A stretch of DNA of 64,000 nucleotides from Shewanella nanhaiensis (GCF_019457885.1 NZ_JAHZST010000006.1:124001-188000); one strand, 5' to 3'; numbered from the stretch's first letter, positions 26,260 to 35,974 are shown. Notes: generated from the letters alone by a model not told the origin. Numbers and translations are program-made.

Positions 26260-26347
26260 CTCTGAGTTAGAGGAGATGATCACAGCGCATAAACTGACGA
26301 TATCGCCAGATGCGTTTAAGCCGGAAACGCTTGAGGGATTTAATTAA
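26073..26347 (+). pseudogene. Two truncated copies of the DUF3087 3' end
   Basis: Two 40-codon frames, 26073-26195 and 26225-26347, each start MTLTMSKVEKDI and end in FN-stop. The first ends exactly like the intact gene (ERRICESKQTV...). The second has a diverged tail (EEMITAHKLTISPDAF...). Upstream sequence in both is a recognisable homologue of the gene's VYFLDNNTLT segment, broken by a 5-nt insertion, so both are remnants rather than intact genes. Only a weak GGATAT precedes the ATGs. Confidence 0.7.
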
Positions 26348-26397
26348 AGATACTGTTAAGCATTGAGGATAAAGTAGGTAACAGGTTAGCTCAGTCG

Positions 26398-26673
26398 TCA
26401 TTTATCCTCGGCCTTATCGGAGAGGATATGTTGAACACAGGCAGAGCGAAGCAGTGAAGTGAAATTCTTCACGTCGCCATGGTGGTCAAGCGCTTCAATA
26501 TAGAGGCTGGCAATGAACTGATTCCGCTTCATTCCTTGGCTTTCAGCTATCTGATCTAAAAGATCCCAGAAGAGCTTTTCCAGAGAGATGCTGGTCACGT
26601 GACCCTGAATTCGAATAGATTTCTGAATGGGCAAATAGTGACTCGTCGGGTTGTCGAAAAACAGATTTCTCAT
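26398..26673 (-). CDS. Ribbon-helix-helix (RHH_4-type) protein
   Basis: A 91-aa small protein. The block IQKSIRIQGHVTSISLEKLFWDLLDQIAESQGM (~17-49) fits the RHH_4 pattern (R.. GH.TS..LE..FW..L..IA), a DNA-binding or arylsulfate-sulfotransferase-like RHH fold seen in small regulators. LRSACVQHI at the end is also typical. The target is unknown. It stands alone and could regulate its neighbours, but nothing in the sequence shows that. Confidence 0.75.
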   Translation of the reverse strand: MRNLFFDNPTSHYLPIQKSIRIQGHVTSISLEKLFWDLLDQIAESQGMKRNQFIASLYIEALDHHGDVKNFTSLLRSACVQHILSDKAEDK

Positions 26674-26819
26674 AACTTTGATTTTTATACCTGAATAGGT
26701 TTAACGGTTATAATTCCAAGATGTTATCTTTTAGTTGTATCTAATCTTTTTGGAATTAGCGTAATGTAACTAGCCTATTAGTACTTCATCAGAACAAGTC
26801 TTTACTTTTATGCAAAGAG

Positions 26820-27122
26820 TTATAGGTGCTTAGACAGCATGATTATTTCGGGTTTTTGGGTGATGAGCCCAGGAACCTCCTTCATCATAATTTTATAGTG
26901 TCTGGTGTTCTTATGTTTTTCGTATGCTGAAATATCGACAAATGCCTTTATAAAAACGAAATGTCCCTTTTCTTTGCTCTCTTCGTGGAGTTCATATCTA
27001 ACACAACCTAGCTCGCTTCTTGTCGGTAGAACAACGCTTTTTAAAAGTTCTAAAAGCGCCTCTTCTTTACCGCTCTGGGCTTTAAAGCGAGCCAATAAAT
27101 AGATCATATGTTCGCCCATCAT
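26820..27122 (-). CDS. Antibiotic-biosynthesis-monooxygenase (ABM) domain protein, YgiN-like
   Basis: A 100-aa ferredoxin-fold ABM domain. LLARFKAQSGKEEALLELLKSV, GCVRYELHEE and FVFIKAFVDISAYEKHKNTRHYK are the three classic segments of quinol-monooxygenase-like proteins such as YgiN. Members act on quinones or serve other oxidative roles; the substrate here is unknown. The start is at 27122, or at Met6 (MIYLLARF), which is closer to the usual family start. It is monocistronic. Confidence 0.82.
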   Translation of the reverse strand: MMGEHMIYLLARFKAQSGKEEALLELLKSVVLPTRSELGCVRYELHEESKEKGHFVFIKAFVDISAYEKHKNTRHYKIMMKEVPGLITQKPEIIMLSKHL

Positions 27123-27609
27123 TACAACTTACTTTCTATGTCAAAAAGGGATAATGTAAGGCACTTAATGATTAACATGGTAGCAAGGGGGTACTACATT
27201 TGAATTTATTAGCATAAAATACTCCTTGCTTTACAGTTCCTTGGGCGAACTTATGCTCAGCTTTGATCATTAATCAGCTTGTATTGTACATATAGATTAT
27301 CGCCCTTTATCGTCTCGTGATATTCACTCCTCTTCGAAAAAATTATCCTCTTTCTACTTTTTTACTAATGGCTTTTTTTGAGCTTATTTATCTTATCGGT
27401 CAAAGTTGAATTAGCTTTACTTCTTATTTTAATGACAGGTTTTAACTGGCAAAAGTTTCAAGCTAAATTAGGGAAACTGAAATGAGTTAAATATGAAGAA
27501 CTATACGCTATAAATTTGTTGAGGAGTCTGTGTCGGCATCAAAGGATTAATCAAGCCGATAAGCTATCGGATAAAATGGAAGCCAAGGTTTACCTTAGCT
27601 CCCTTAAGT
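27123..27609. other. Noncoding region between the ABM and DUF2339 genes
   Basis: No gene, RNA signature or repeat family member was recognised. A perfect small palindrome CCGATAAGCTATCGG at 27556-27570 lies just beyond the stop of the DUF2339 gene and may serve as its terminator on the minus strand, though a T-run is lacking. Confidence 0.4.
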
Positions 27610-30600
27610 TTAATTTTGTTGGTTTCTGGCCCTCTGGTAGAAATAGGAAACAGAAAGCAATATGGCTCCGATAACCATAAAGGCGACCACTTTCTGCATT
27701 ATTTCAAAGTTGGCCATGTCGATAAAGATGACTTTAAAACATGCCAAAGCAAATAGAAGCCCAGCTAGTTTTATTATCTTCTCCTGTTTGGGGTTAAGAC
27801 TAATAAACATCAATGCACAGCCATGTATCACGAGTAAAATAGCACTGATAGGGGCTGCAAACTCATGGGGAAGCTGGTAGCTCCACATCATGTAATTTAT
27901 CGCTAATAGCAGGTGCCACCCCCAGTGTAAAATGACTAAAGGAAGCTGTGCTTTATGAGCTCTTATGACTGCACCATTGTTTAAAACAAGCCAAGCTAAT
28001 ATCCCCAGAGTTGCTGCTTCAGAGAGGCAAAATAGCAAGTTTTCAACACCTGAAGCGATGTAGGCTTCTTTATGGATAAGGAGAGGAGCAATGGCGAAAA
28101 CCAAGGTTAAACCATACGCTACACTCACGCCGGGCTTCAATACGGCTGGTATCGGTTTTAAGCTGATAAGCCAAGCAAAGTACCCAGATAATACCGCTGC
28201 CACGACTCCCCAATGGCTTAACCAGATACCGACAAGGCTCTGAACTAATACAGCTGTCACCAACCCAAAATAGAAGGGACTTAACTGCCATTGAAAAATG
28301 AGTATACGCTGTGAAAGTCTGTCTAACTGCTGGTAGCGAACAAGCAGTAAGCTCATCATTATAGCGCCAATAGTTAACGCAATTAGCCCTTGCCATTGAT
28401 GTTCGAGGCAGCTTAATGCAGTGCTTGAAATGGCGATAAGTGTAAGGATTTTAACTTCAAATATTAAGACTCTGTGCCTTATAACACGTGCAAGGATAAG
28501 ACTGATAAAGCAGCTTAACCAGAGTGCTAAACTGATGTACTCTCCATATTCCCTGATAACTTTAGGTATAAAGAGTAAGGGTAAACAGATATAACAAACA
28601 AGCTGAACCACTCCAGCAAATTGAACCAACTTGGAATCACTAAAGTGACGCTTGTACCAGTAGTAAGCCAAGATTAAGCTTGCAAACAGCTCAACTCTGG
28701 CAATCTGTGCATAGAGCGCTTGATGGCGAAAGCTGAAGCTGCCCGACTCAAGGATGGCGAAGCCAATTTGAAGAAGTAGAGGCAGTAGAAGTAGCCAAGC
28801 GAATAACTCCGTGAATTTAAGCTTATCTCTTGCAGCTAAGTAAAGGAGAAGCAAGCTGATCAAGGGGATAAAATTGAGTGAAAAATCATAGCTGATTAAT
28901 GCTGAAATAAAGAGCAGAGAAGCTGTATAACTAACACTGACAAGCTCTTTCGCTAGTAATAAAACTAGTCTTTCATAGGGGAGTAAGTAAGTTTTCTTCT
29001 CGTTACCTTGGTACTTTTGTAAAAGTTGACCGATTGAGTAGATTGTGGCCGTTGTCAGCAGTAGCAAGATAAGTGTAAAGCCATAGATGTCGAAATTAGA
29101 AAAGCCAAATGGGCTTAGAACTATCGAGTTGAGTATGCCTGAAATATTAAGAAGTAGACCTAAGGCAAGTAACACATAGGCTTCAGCACGCACTGAAGTT
29201 AATCTCTCTTTTGCGCCGAGCCAGAGTAGCAGTAGGCCCTCCAATAGAAGAACCAGCCCCAAGTATTCATGACTAACAAGGTTTAGTGCTGCAAAACCTG
29301 CAAAACTGCCAGCGAATACTAATGATATGTTTTTTAGCTGTAAGCTGTTACGAAATATAAAAAACAAACCTATACATATTCCACTGTTTATTAGAAAAAC
29401 CTCTCCATTAAACAGGGTCAGTTGACTACTCGCGACTAACACCAATGCGATTAGCGCAAATGGTAATGCTAGGATGCGTGAAGTTAATGGCGAGATGTCA
29501 GGGTTATCATCTGAGCGAGACTTAAGGAGCCAGTAGATCCCTGTAAAGCCATAAAGATAGAAAATGCCTGAGATAGAGAGTATCCCTAGCGCGATCTCCC
29601 AGTCCAAATAGGGGAAGGCTTGTCCTAGATAGAGCATAAATACTTCGATACAGGCGATATGTAATAAGCTGGTGATCTCCATTAAGGGAGGCCAGTTTAA
29701 CTTGCGACTTTGTATAAGTGAGCAGCTACCAATAATAAGCAGATAAGGGAGATAAAGCAGGGGAGATTGACTCGCTGTTATCAGCATCATGGGAGCGATT
29801 GACCCCCCGACCAAACTGATAACAGACACCACTTTAGTTTCCAGTCTCATCGAGATCCCAAAGCCAGCTAATGTGATTAAAAATAATAGGATAAAGCTGA
29901 TACTTGTGGGAATAAGGCCAAAGTAAGGCCCAATAAAGTAGGCGCTTAAGAAGTTGAGAATGAGCCCTAAGCCAACCAGACTCGAGGCGAAGTCCTGCAT
30001 ACCGTGGCGTTTTTTATGGATAAATGCACCAATAGCGATAAAAGCATTTGCCGAAGTAAAGCCAAATAGTGCTTTACCAAGTTCAGAAAACCAGTTGTTG
30101 ATTGAGTATTGCAATAGGTAGCCAAAACCTAAGGTTAAGGTGATGATCCCTGCAACTGTCATCAGGAATACTGGTCCTTGCCCTCTCCCCTGATAGTGTT
30201 GATAGAAAGATTTTATCTGGTTAAAAATTCCGGATAATGGGCCAAGTAGGCTGATTAAACTGTCACTAAGTTGGGCTGCCGACTGACTTAGCTGAGCGGC
30301 TAGTTCAGTGCTTGCACCTGATTTAGCTTTGCGGGTTTGATGTTGAGAGGGCGGTGTTAACTCTGTCTCAGTCCAAGGGTCAATAGTCACCTGTTCGTAA
30401 GCGCCAGCTTGTTTTGTTGGCGTTACTGTTTGAATAGCCCTTGTTGTCTGACTCAACTGTTCCTCCATGTTAACAGCTAAGTCGTTATCACTGGCCTCGT
30501 GGACTTGAGTATTGATCTTAAGGTGAAGGTTATCGAGTTTACTGCTCAATCGATCTAACTGGCTGGTTAGGCCTTGTTGCTGCTCTGTTTGCTCGCATCG

Positions 30601-30651
30601 TAGCTTATCTAACTCTGCCCTTAGCTGTAGTAGCTCATCCTTTAACTGCAT
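27610..30651 (-). CDS. Large DUF2339 polytopic membrane protein
   Basis: A 1013-aa protein. Residues 1-45 are a predicted coiled coil (repeated LDKLR, LDRLSSKLDNL heptads). A polar linker follows, and from ~165 onward there are more than 20 hydrophobic helices to the C-terminus. This layout (N-terminal coiled coil plus a very long multi-TM region) is that of DUF2339, a widespread family of unknown function. AGIITLTLGFGYLLQYSINNWFS (~170) is a recognisable first TM block. It is divergent from the LysE-type gene across ~150 bp. No catalytic motif is visible. Confidence 0.8.
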   Translation of the reverse strand: MQLKDELLQLRAELDKLRCEQTEQQQGLTSQLDRLSSKLDNLHLKINTQVHEASDNDLAVNMEEQLSQTTRAIQTVTPTKQAGAYEQVTIDPWTETELTPPSQHQTRKAKSGASTELAAQLSQSAAQLSDSLISLLGPLSGIFNQIKSFYQHYQGRGQGPVFLMTVAGIITLTLGFGYLLQYSINNWFSELGKALFGFTSANAFIAIGAFIHKKRHGMQDFASSLVGLGLILNFLSAYFIGPYFGLIPTSISFILLFLITLAGFGISMRLETKVVSVISLVGGSIAPMMLITASQSPLLYLPYLLIIGSCSLIQSRKLNWPPLMEITSLLHIACIEVFMLYLGQAFPYLDWEIALGILSISGIFYLYGFTGIYWLLKSRSDDNPDISPLTSRILALPFALIALVLVASSQLTLFNGEVFLINSGICIGLFFIFRNSLQLKNISLVFAGSFAGFAALNLVSHEYLGLVLLLEGLLLLWLGAKERLTSVRAEAYVLLALGLLLNISGILNSIVLSPFGFSNFDIYGFTLILLLLTTATIYSIGQLLQKYQGNEKKTYLLPYERLVLLLAKELVSVSYTASLLFISALISYDFSLNFIPLISLLLLYLAARDKLKFTELFAWLLLLPLLLQIGFAILESGSFSFRHQALYAQIARVELFASLILAYYWYKRHFSDSKLVQFAGVVQLVCYICLPLLFIPKVIREYGEYISLALWLSCFISLILARVIRHRVLIFEVKILTLIAISSTALSCLEHQWQGLIALTIGAIMMSLLLVRYQQLDRLSQRILIFQWQLSPFYFGLVTAVLVQSLVGIWLSHWGVVAAVLSGYFAWLISLKPIPAVLKPGVSVAYGLTLVFAIAPLLIHKEAYIASGVENLLFCLSEAATLGILAWLVLNNGAVIRAHKAQLPLVILHWGWHLLLAINYMMWSYQLPHEFAAPISAILLVIHGCALMFISLNPKQEKIIKLAGLLFALACFKVIFIDMANFEIMQKVVAFMVIGAILLSVSYFYQRARNQQN

Positions 30652-30800
30652 TACCTAATTCCAAATCAATAACTTGAATCCCTAAACCTAGTCTACTAGG
30701 CAAGTTTCTAAACTACTAGAGGGTATTTTCTTGCGTTTTTGATGGCTAATATGGGTCAAAGTACAGATAATGGTTCTTTATATTTACAGGGAGAGTTGTC

Positions 30801-31436
30801 ATGTTTGGAATTACAGACCTTTGGTTGTTTGTGATCTCAGGGATTGCGTTGAATATTATGCCAGGGCCTGATTCGCTCTATGTTATAGGCCGAAGTGGTG
30901 CTCAAGGATTTAGAGCTGGTTCAACAGCTTCATTTGGTATTGCTAGCGGGACGTTAGTGCATATTTTTGCTGCGGCATTTGGCTTGTCAGCCATATTAGC
31001 GACATCGGCAACTGCGTTTACTGTGATTAAGATTTTGGGTTGCTGTTATTTGGTCTATATGGGGCTTTCAATGATATTGAGTCGTAAAGATTCTGCTGAA
31101 GGGTCGATGATACAACCTAGGCCCACATCACAGAGGAAAATATTCTCTCAGGGTTTTCTGACCAATGTCCTCAACCCTAAAGTAGCCCTGTTTTTTCTCG
31201 CATTTGTACCTCAGTTTATCGCTTATGATGCGCCCAATAAGGTGTTGTCTTTTCTTATCTTAGGATTGATCTTCAACATTAATGGCATGATCTGGTGCCA
31301 CCTACTTGCTTGGTCATCGGCATCGGTAGGACGCAGAGTGAAACAGAGTCGCAGAGTCAATCAGTTAATGAATCAATGTGCAGGCGCCCTGTTTATCTGT
31401 TTTGGTATCAAGCTGGCGTTGAGTGAACAAAACTAA
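30801..31436 (+). CDS. LysE/RhtB-family amino-acid exporter
   Basis: A 211-aa inner-membrane protein with about six helices, the normal size for RhtB-type exporters. The N-terminal block LNIMPGPDSLYVIGRSGAQG (~17-36) is the family signature, and FLTNVLNPKVALFFLAFVPQF (~113-133) is the second one. It probably exports an amino acid or its metabolite by proton antiport. A GGGAGAG ribosome binding site lies before the ATG. It is convergent with the LysR gene. Confidence 0.9.
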   Translation: MFGITDLWLFVISGIALNIMPGPDSLYVIGRSGAQGFRAGSTASFGIASGTLVHIFAAAFGLSAILATSATAFTVIKILGCCYLVYMGLSMILSRKDSAEGSMIQPRPTSQRKIFSQGFLTNVLNPKVALFFLAFVPQFIAYDAPNKVLSFLILGLIFNINGMIWCHLLAWSSASVGRRVKQSRRVNQLMNQCAGALFICFGIKLALSEQN

Positions 31437-31459
31437 TGGTAATCTTCAGTTTATAGGGC

Positions 31460-32380
31460 CTAATCGAAGACCTTATGGAAAGCGGTTTTTAACAGCTCCA
31501 CTTTATGGGTCTCCCTTGGGTTTTTCTTAAATACCATGGAGAGGTTAAATTGGTAGCGTGCACTATCACTGTGGATTATCCGCATCTGTTTAGTTGTTAG
31601 CTCGTTTTGGATGTAACTCTCAGGCAGATAACCTATGTAGCAGCCCGATAGAATTAAGGTTTTTCTGGTATCAAACTGGTATGCCTTGGCAGATAGGTTT
31701 AGTTTTTTAAGCTGTTCACGACCGTCGCTATCTATGTCGATACCGGGATGAATAGAGGGGGATTGAGCTAACATCTCTGGGGTGATCTCACTATCCTTCA
31801 ACTCAAAGTAGGGGTGGTGCTCACTGCAACATAGGTAAATGGGCTCGCTATAGATGGTGTGGTAATTGAGCCCCTCAATTTGGTGATAACTGGGGAGGAG
31901 CCCAAGGTGTGCCTTGTCCTGCAGCAGTGCACGTTCAATATTATGAATGGAGTCTCCATCTAATATCAGATGCAGTTGAGGCTCTTTTTGATGCAGGTAG
32001 CGGATCACTTCGGCCAGCTTTTTTTGCATGGTATTATCGAGTTGATCGGCGCAAAGTAGCGTTAGCTCGCCACTTAGCTCCTCGCCTAAATTACTCACCA
32101 ACATGGAAAAGTCGTTAAGTGAGTCAAACAGCTCAATACAGGCGTGATAAACCGCCTGACCATCTTCGGTTAATGCAAAGCCTCCACGCCCCCGGCTACA
32201 AAGTTTGAGCTTCATCCGGCTCTCAAGGTTGGACATATGCACGCTGATAGTGGAGCGAGTGACGCCAAGCTCTGTTTCTGATGCAGCGAAGCCACCGTTC
32301 TCAACCACAGTACGAAAGATACGTAGCAGGCGTAGATCGTACTCAGTGATCGCTTTAGGGATGATGGAGTGTTTTTTCAA
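31460..32380 (-). CDS. LysR-family transcriptional regulator, divergent from gabDT
   Basis: A 306-aa protein with an N-terminal winged HTH (~12-72; LRLLRIFRTVVENGGFAASETEL-type helix, then SNLESRMKLKLCSRGRGG) and a periplasmic-binding-like effector domain. It is transcribed away from gabD with only ~145 bp between the two start codons, the classic LysR arrangement, so control of gabD-gabT and autoregulation are likely. The effector may be GABA or succinic semialdehyde; this is inference. I could not single out a T-N11-A site. Confidence 0.88.
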   Translation of the reverse strand: MKKHSIIPKAITEYDLRLLRIFRTVVENGGFAASETELGVTRSTISVHMSNLESRMKLKLCSRGRGGFALTEDGQAVYHACIELFDSLNDFSMLVSNLGEELSGELTLLCADQLDNTMQKKLAEVIRYLHQKEPQLHLILDGDSIHNIERALLQDKAHLGLLPSYHQIEGLNYHTIYSEPIYLCCSEHHPYFELKDSEITPEMLAQSPSIHPGIDIDSDGREQLKKLNLSAKAYQFDTRKTLILSGCYIGYLPESYIQNELTTKQMRIIHSDSARYQFNLSMVFKKNPRETHKVELLKTAFHKVFD

Positions 32381-32525
32381 AGTTTTACCTCAATAAAACT
32401 TAAGGTTTAATGTTTTGTATTTAACCTGAGATAGTTTTGCTATTCAATAGTGTTATCAATAGATTTTTTGTCTAGCCGTGACTCAGTCATTTAAGGTTTT
32501 AGGAACACAGCGATTAGGAGTGAAG

Positions 32526-33983
32526 ATGCAAGCAGTTAACGACACAGGATTAGTGAAGCTCAGTTCCTATATCGATGGGAGCTGGAGTGATGGTGAGCAG
32601 AAGTTTGATGTGACAAACCCTGCCAATGGCAAGGTGATTGCTCAGGTGCACAATGCTGGCGTAGATGAAACTGAGTTAGCGGTACTCGCGGCTAAACGAG
32701 CACTGCTTACTTGGTCGAAAAAGTCAGCTAATGAGCGGGCTGCTATTTTGAGAACCTGGTTTAATCTGATGATGGCCGCGCAAGATGATCTTGGTCGTAT
32801 CTTAACGTTAGAGCAGGGCAAACCGCTTGCCGAAGCGAAAGGTGAGATAGCCTATGGCGCTGCATTTATCGAATGGTTTGCCGAAGAGGGCAAGCGAGTA
32901 TATGGCGATACGATTCCTGCACCGTCAGGTGATAAGCGCATTGTTGTTATCAAGCAACCTGTAGGTGTGGTCGCCTCTATTACGCCTTGGAACTTCCCCA
33001 ATGCGATGATCGCCCGTAAAGCTGCGGCTGCGCTGGCAGCTGGCTGTACTTTTGTGGCTCGTCCCTCTCCTTTAACGCCGCTATCGGCATTGGCAATGGC
33101 TGAGCTTGCTGAGCGTGCGGGTGTGCCTGCCGGCGTATTTAATGTGGTTGTGGGTGAAGACTCTGTTGGTATGGGTAAGGTGTTAACTCAACATCCTGAT
33201 GTGGCTAAGTTTACCTTCACGGGTTCAACAGCTGTGGGCAAGATTTTGATGACGCAAACGGCGACAACGGTGAAGAAAGTCTCCATGGAGCTGGGTGGCA
33301 ATGCGCCGTTTGTCGTATTCGACGATGCCGATCTAGATGCCGCCGTTCAGGGAGCCTTGATCTCTAAGTACCGTAATGCGGGTCAAACCTGTGTTTGTAC
33401 AAACCGAATTTTAGTGCAAAAAGGGGTAGCTAAAGCCTTTACCGACAAGTTTGTTACAGCGGTCGAAGCTCTTAAGATGGGAGACGGCTTGGAAGTTGGC
33501 GTAAATGTGGGCCCGATGATCTCATCTGAGGCGGTAGCGGGAGTGCAGGCATTGGTTGATAAAACGGTTGAGCAGGGGGGCGTCGTCATTAAAGGTGGCA
33601 AACAAAGCAGTGATGCTGGCAGCTTTTATGAGCCAACTGTCGTGGCTAATGTGACCAATGATATGGCGCTGGCAAGCAATGAGATTTTTGGTCCTGTGAC
33701 GCCGATTATTACCTTCGATACCGAAGCTGAGGCGATTGAGATAGCCAATGACACTGAATATGGCTTAGCGGCTTATTTTTATTCGCGAGATATTGGCCGA
33801 GTGTGGCGTGTGGGCGAAGGGCTCGAATATGGCATGGTGGGAGTGAATGAAGGAATCATCTCCAATGCTGCCGCGCCTTTTGGCGGTGTTAAACAGTCAG
33901 GTAATGGCCGTGAAGGCTCTAAATATGGCTTAGATGATTACCTAGAGATTAAGTATTTGTGCATGGGCGGCATCGACCGTTAA
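32526..33983 (+). CDS. gabD: NAD(P)-dependent succinate-semialdehyde dehydrogenase
   Basis: Oxidises succinic semialdehyde to succinate, the last step of GABA catabolism. I start at ATG 32526, which has TAGGAGTGAAG directly upstream and gives 485 aa, matching E. coli GabD (482), rather than at 32478. The cofactor-binding and catalytic motifs are present: ITPWNFPNAMIARK, FTGSTAVGK, ELGGNAPF with E255, and GQTCVCTNR with catalytic C289. It is followed after 46 bp by gabT in the same orientation. The product may also serve putrescine degradation. Confidence 0.93.
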   Translation: MQAVNDTGLVKLSSYIDGSWSDGEQKFDVTNPANGKVIAQVHNAGVDETELAVLAAKRALLTWSKKSANERAAILRTWFNLMMAAQDDLGRILTLEQGKPLAEAKGEIAYGAAFIEWFAEEGKRVYGDTIPAPSGDKRIVVIKQPVGVVASITPWNFPNAMIARKAAAALAAGCTFVARPSPLTPLSALAMAELAERAGVPAGVFNVVVGEDSVGMGKVLTQHPDVAKFTFTGSTAVGKILMTQTATTVKKVSMELGGNAPFVVFDDADLDAAVQGALISKYRNAGQTCVCTNRILVQKGVAKAFTDKFVTAVEALKMGDGLEVGVNVGPMISSEAVAGVQALVDKTVEQGGVVIKGGKQSSDAGSFYEPTVVANVTNDMALASNEIFGPVTPIITFDTEAEAIEIANDTEYGLAAYFYSRDIGRVWRVGEGLEYGMVGVNEGIISNAAAPFGGVKQSGNGREGSKYGLDDYLEIKYLCMGGIDR

Positions 33984-34029
33984 TTCAGTCTGCTAACACC
34001 TAGCACCGTTATTTTATAGGACCAGAATC

Positions 34030-35313
34030 ATGACAAACAGCAGCTTACAAGAGAGAAAAGTTAAGGCCATAGCTCGAGGCCAAGGTAATGCGTATCCGGT
34101 TTATGTTGAGCGGGCTAAGAATGCCGAGCTCTGGGATGTTGAGGGGAACCGTTACATCGACTTTGGGACAGGTATTGCCGTGTGTAATACAGGGCACAGC
34201 CATCCTAAAATTGTTGCTGCGGTTAAAGCGCAGCTAGATAACTTCAGCCATACCTGTGTCATGGTTAACCCCTATGAATCGGCTGTCGAGCTTGCGGAAA
34301 AGCTAACGGAAATAGCACCAGGTGAGAGTGATAAAAAGGCGATATTTGTCACGACTGGCGCCGAAGCGGTGGAGAACTGCGTCAAAATTGCTCGGGCTCA
34401 TACTGGGCGCCGCGGGGTTATCGCCTTTAATGGTGGCTTCCATGGCCGCACTAACTTGACCATGGCGTTAACGGGGAAGATCACGCCCTATAAACATCAG
34501 TTTGGTCCCTTTGCTGGCGATGTTTTTCATGCTCCTTTTCCAATTGATTATCACAATATTTCGGTTAAACACTCCCTTGATGCATTAAACAACCTCTTTA
34601 AGGTGGATATTGCCCCCTGTGATGTGGCGGCCATTATCGTTGAGCCAGTACAAGGTGAAGGTGGTTTTTATGCCGCGCCGGCTGAGTTTTTACGTCAGCT
34701 TCGCAGACTATGTGATGACCATGGCATCGTCTTGATTGCCGATGAGATCCAAACTGGCTTTGGCCGAACCGGTAAGATGTTTAGCTTTGAACATGCGGGT
34801 GTTGAACCTGATCTTATCACTATGGCTAAGGGGATAGCGGGTGGATTTCCTATTGCAGCGGTTGTTGGTAAGAGCGAGATCATGGATGCACCGCTACCCG
34901 GCGGATTAGGTGGGACTTATGGTGGCTCACCTGTGGCTTGTGTTGCGGCCCTGACTGTACTTGATGTGATCAAAGAGGAGGGCTTAGTTGAACGCGCAGT
35001 TCAGATTGGCGCGATCTTCAATGAGCGCTTAACGGCTTTGCAAGCTGAGTATCCGCAACTGATCGGTGAGGTACGTAATCAAGGTGCCATGATCGCCATG
35101 GAGTTAGTCAACAATGGTGACTGTGAGCAAGCCAATATCGCGTTAACTCAAGCCATTATTGCAAAGGCGGCTAAATATGGACTGATACTGCTGGCCTGTG
35201 GTTTCTATGGCAATGTGATCCGCTTTCTTCCTGCTCTCACCATCAGTGATGAGCTTATCAATGAAGGTTTAGATCAGTTCGTGCGCCTGTTTGATGAGGC
35301 TGCAAACTGCTGA
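34030..35313 (+). CDS. gabT: 4-aminobutyrate aminotransferase
   Basis: Transfers the amino group of GABA to 2-oxoglutarate, yielding succinic semialdehyde for GabD. The 427-aa PLP enzyme (E. coli GabT 426) has TTGAEAVENCVKIAR for phosphate binding, EPVQGEGG, ADEIQTGFGRTGKMF and the Schiff-base lysine K267 in ITMAKGIAGGFP. The ribosome binding site is TAGGACC. It is second in the gabDT operon under the divergent LysR-type gene. A related omega-aminotransferase specificity (for example 5-aminovalerate) cannot be excluded. Confidence 0.93.
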   Translation: MTNSSLQERKVKAIARGQGNAYPVYVERAKNAELWDVEGNRYIDFGTGIAVCNTGHSHPKIVAAVKAQLDNFSHTCVMVNPYESAVELAEKLTEIAPGESDKKAIFVTTGAEAVENCVKIARAHTGRRGVIAFNGGFHGRTNLTMALTGKITPYKHQFGPFAGDVFHAPFPIDYHNISVKHSLDALNNLFKVDIAPCDVAAIIVEPVQGEGGFYAAPAEFLRQLRRLCDDHGIVLIADEIQTGFGRTGKMFSFEHAGVEPDLITMAKGIAGGFPIAAVVGKSEIMDAPLPGGLGGTYGGSPVACVAALTVLDVIKEEGLVERAVQIGAIFNERLTALQAEYPQLIGEVRNQGAMIAMELVNNGDCEQANIALTQAIIAKAAKYGLILLACGFYGNVIRFLPALTISDELINEGLDQFVRLFDEAANC

Positions 35314-35315
35314 GC

Positions 35316-35353
35316 GACGAGTTATAAGCGATGAGCTACGAGCAGCTAATGGT
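35316..35353. repeat. Degenerate GAGCTACGAG-type intergenic repeat after gabT
   Basis: GCGACGAGTTATAAGCGATG then GAGCTACGAGCAGCTAATGG, starting 3 bases after the gabT stop. It resembles the units after the S46 peptidase (16857-16903) and catalase (10029-10056). Confidence 0.4.
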
Positions 35354-35452
35354 GAGTTCATCGCTTGCACACTCTCTTCCTTAAGATTGATAAAACTAGG
35401 AACATTATCTGCATAGTTGGCTTCGGAATTAGTTTTCATTACCGGAACAGCA

Positions 35453-35974
35453 ATGCAGATAATTGAACTAACAGGTTTACCCTCCTCAGAACCCTTGTTG
35501 AAAAATAGCTTGGCTTTACTGCTAAAGCGCTGCGTAGACTTGGGGGCATCTATCGGTTTTGTCACCCCCTTCTCTGAGCTAGAGTCTAGCCATTACTGGG
35601 ATAGCGTCGAAAATGAGCTCAATCAAGGTGGCCGAATCCTCCTGCTTGCGACTGAAAATCAGCAGGTGATGGGGACGGTTCAGCTATCACTTTGTAATAA
35701 GAAAAATGGGCAACATAGGGCGGAAGTTGAGAAGTTAATGGTCCACCCTGATGCACGGGGATTGGGCATCGCTGGCAAGCTCATGCACCAAGTTGAGGCA
35801 TTGGCGAAAAGCAGGGGGCGCACACTATTGATTTTGGACACGCTCACAGACTCATTGGCTGCTAACCTGTATCTCAAGCTGGGTTTTCTGAGAGTAGGGG
35901 AGATCCCCGACTTTGCACTCAGCACTGAGGGTGAGCTTGAAGCCACTTGTGTCTTCTATAAGCAGTTAGTTTGA
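35453..35974 (+). CDS. GNAT-family N-acetyltransferase
   Basis: A ~173-aa acetyl-CoA-dependent transferase. The acetyl-CoA-binding motif A is VEKLMVHPDARGLGIAGKLM (R/Q-x-x-G-x-G/A type) at mid-protein, followed by AKSRGRTLLILDT and ANLYLKLGFLRVGEIP. The start is ambiguous: ATG 35453 (MQIIELTG) fits the family N-terminus better than the upstream TTG at 35417, though neither has a strong ribosome binding site. The stop overlaps the start region of the next GNAT gene, suggesting a two-gene unit. The substrate is unknown. Confidence 0.82.
   Translation: MQIIELTGLPSSEPLLKNSLALLLKRCVDLGASIGFVTPFSELESSHYWDSVENELNQGGRILLLATENQQVMGTVQLSLCNKKNGQHRAEVEKLMVHPDARGLGIAGKLMHQVEALAKSRGRTLLILDTLTDSLAANLYLKLGFLRVGEIPDFALSTEGELEATCVFYKQLV

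Noticed and set aside
35417..35452. TTG at 35417 as the start of the first GNAT gene
   Set aside because: The AGGAA is ~14 nt away and the family N-terminus begins at the ATG at 35453.
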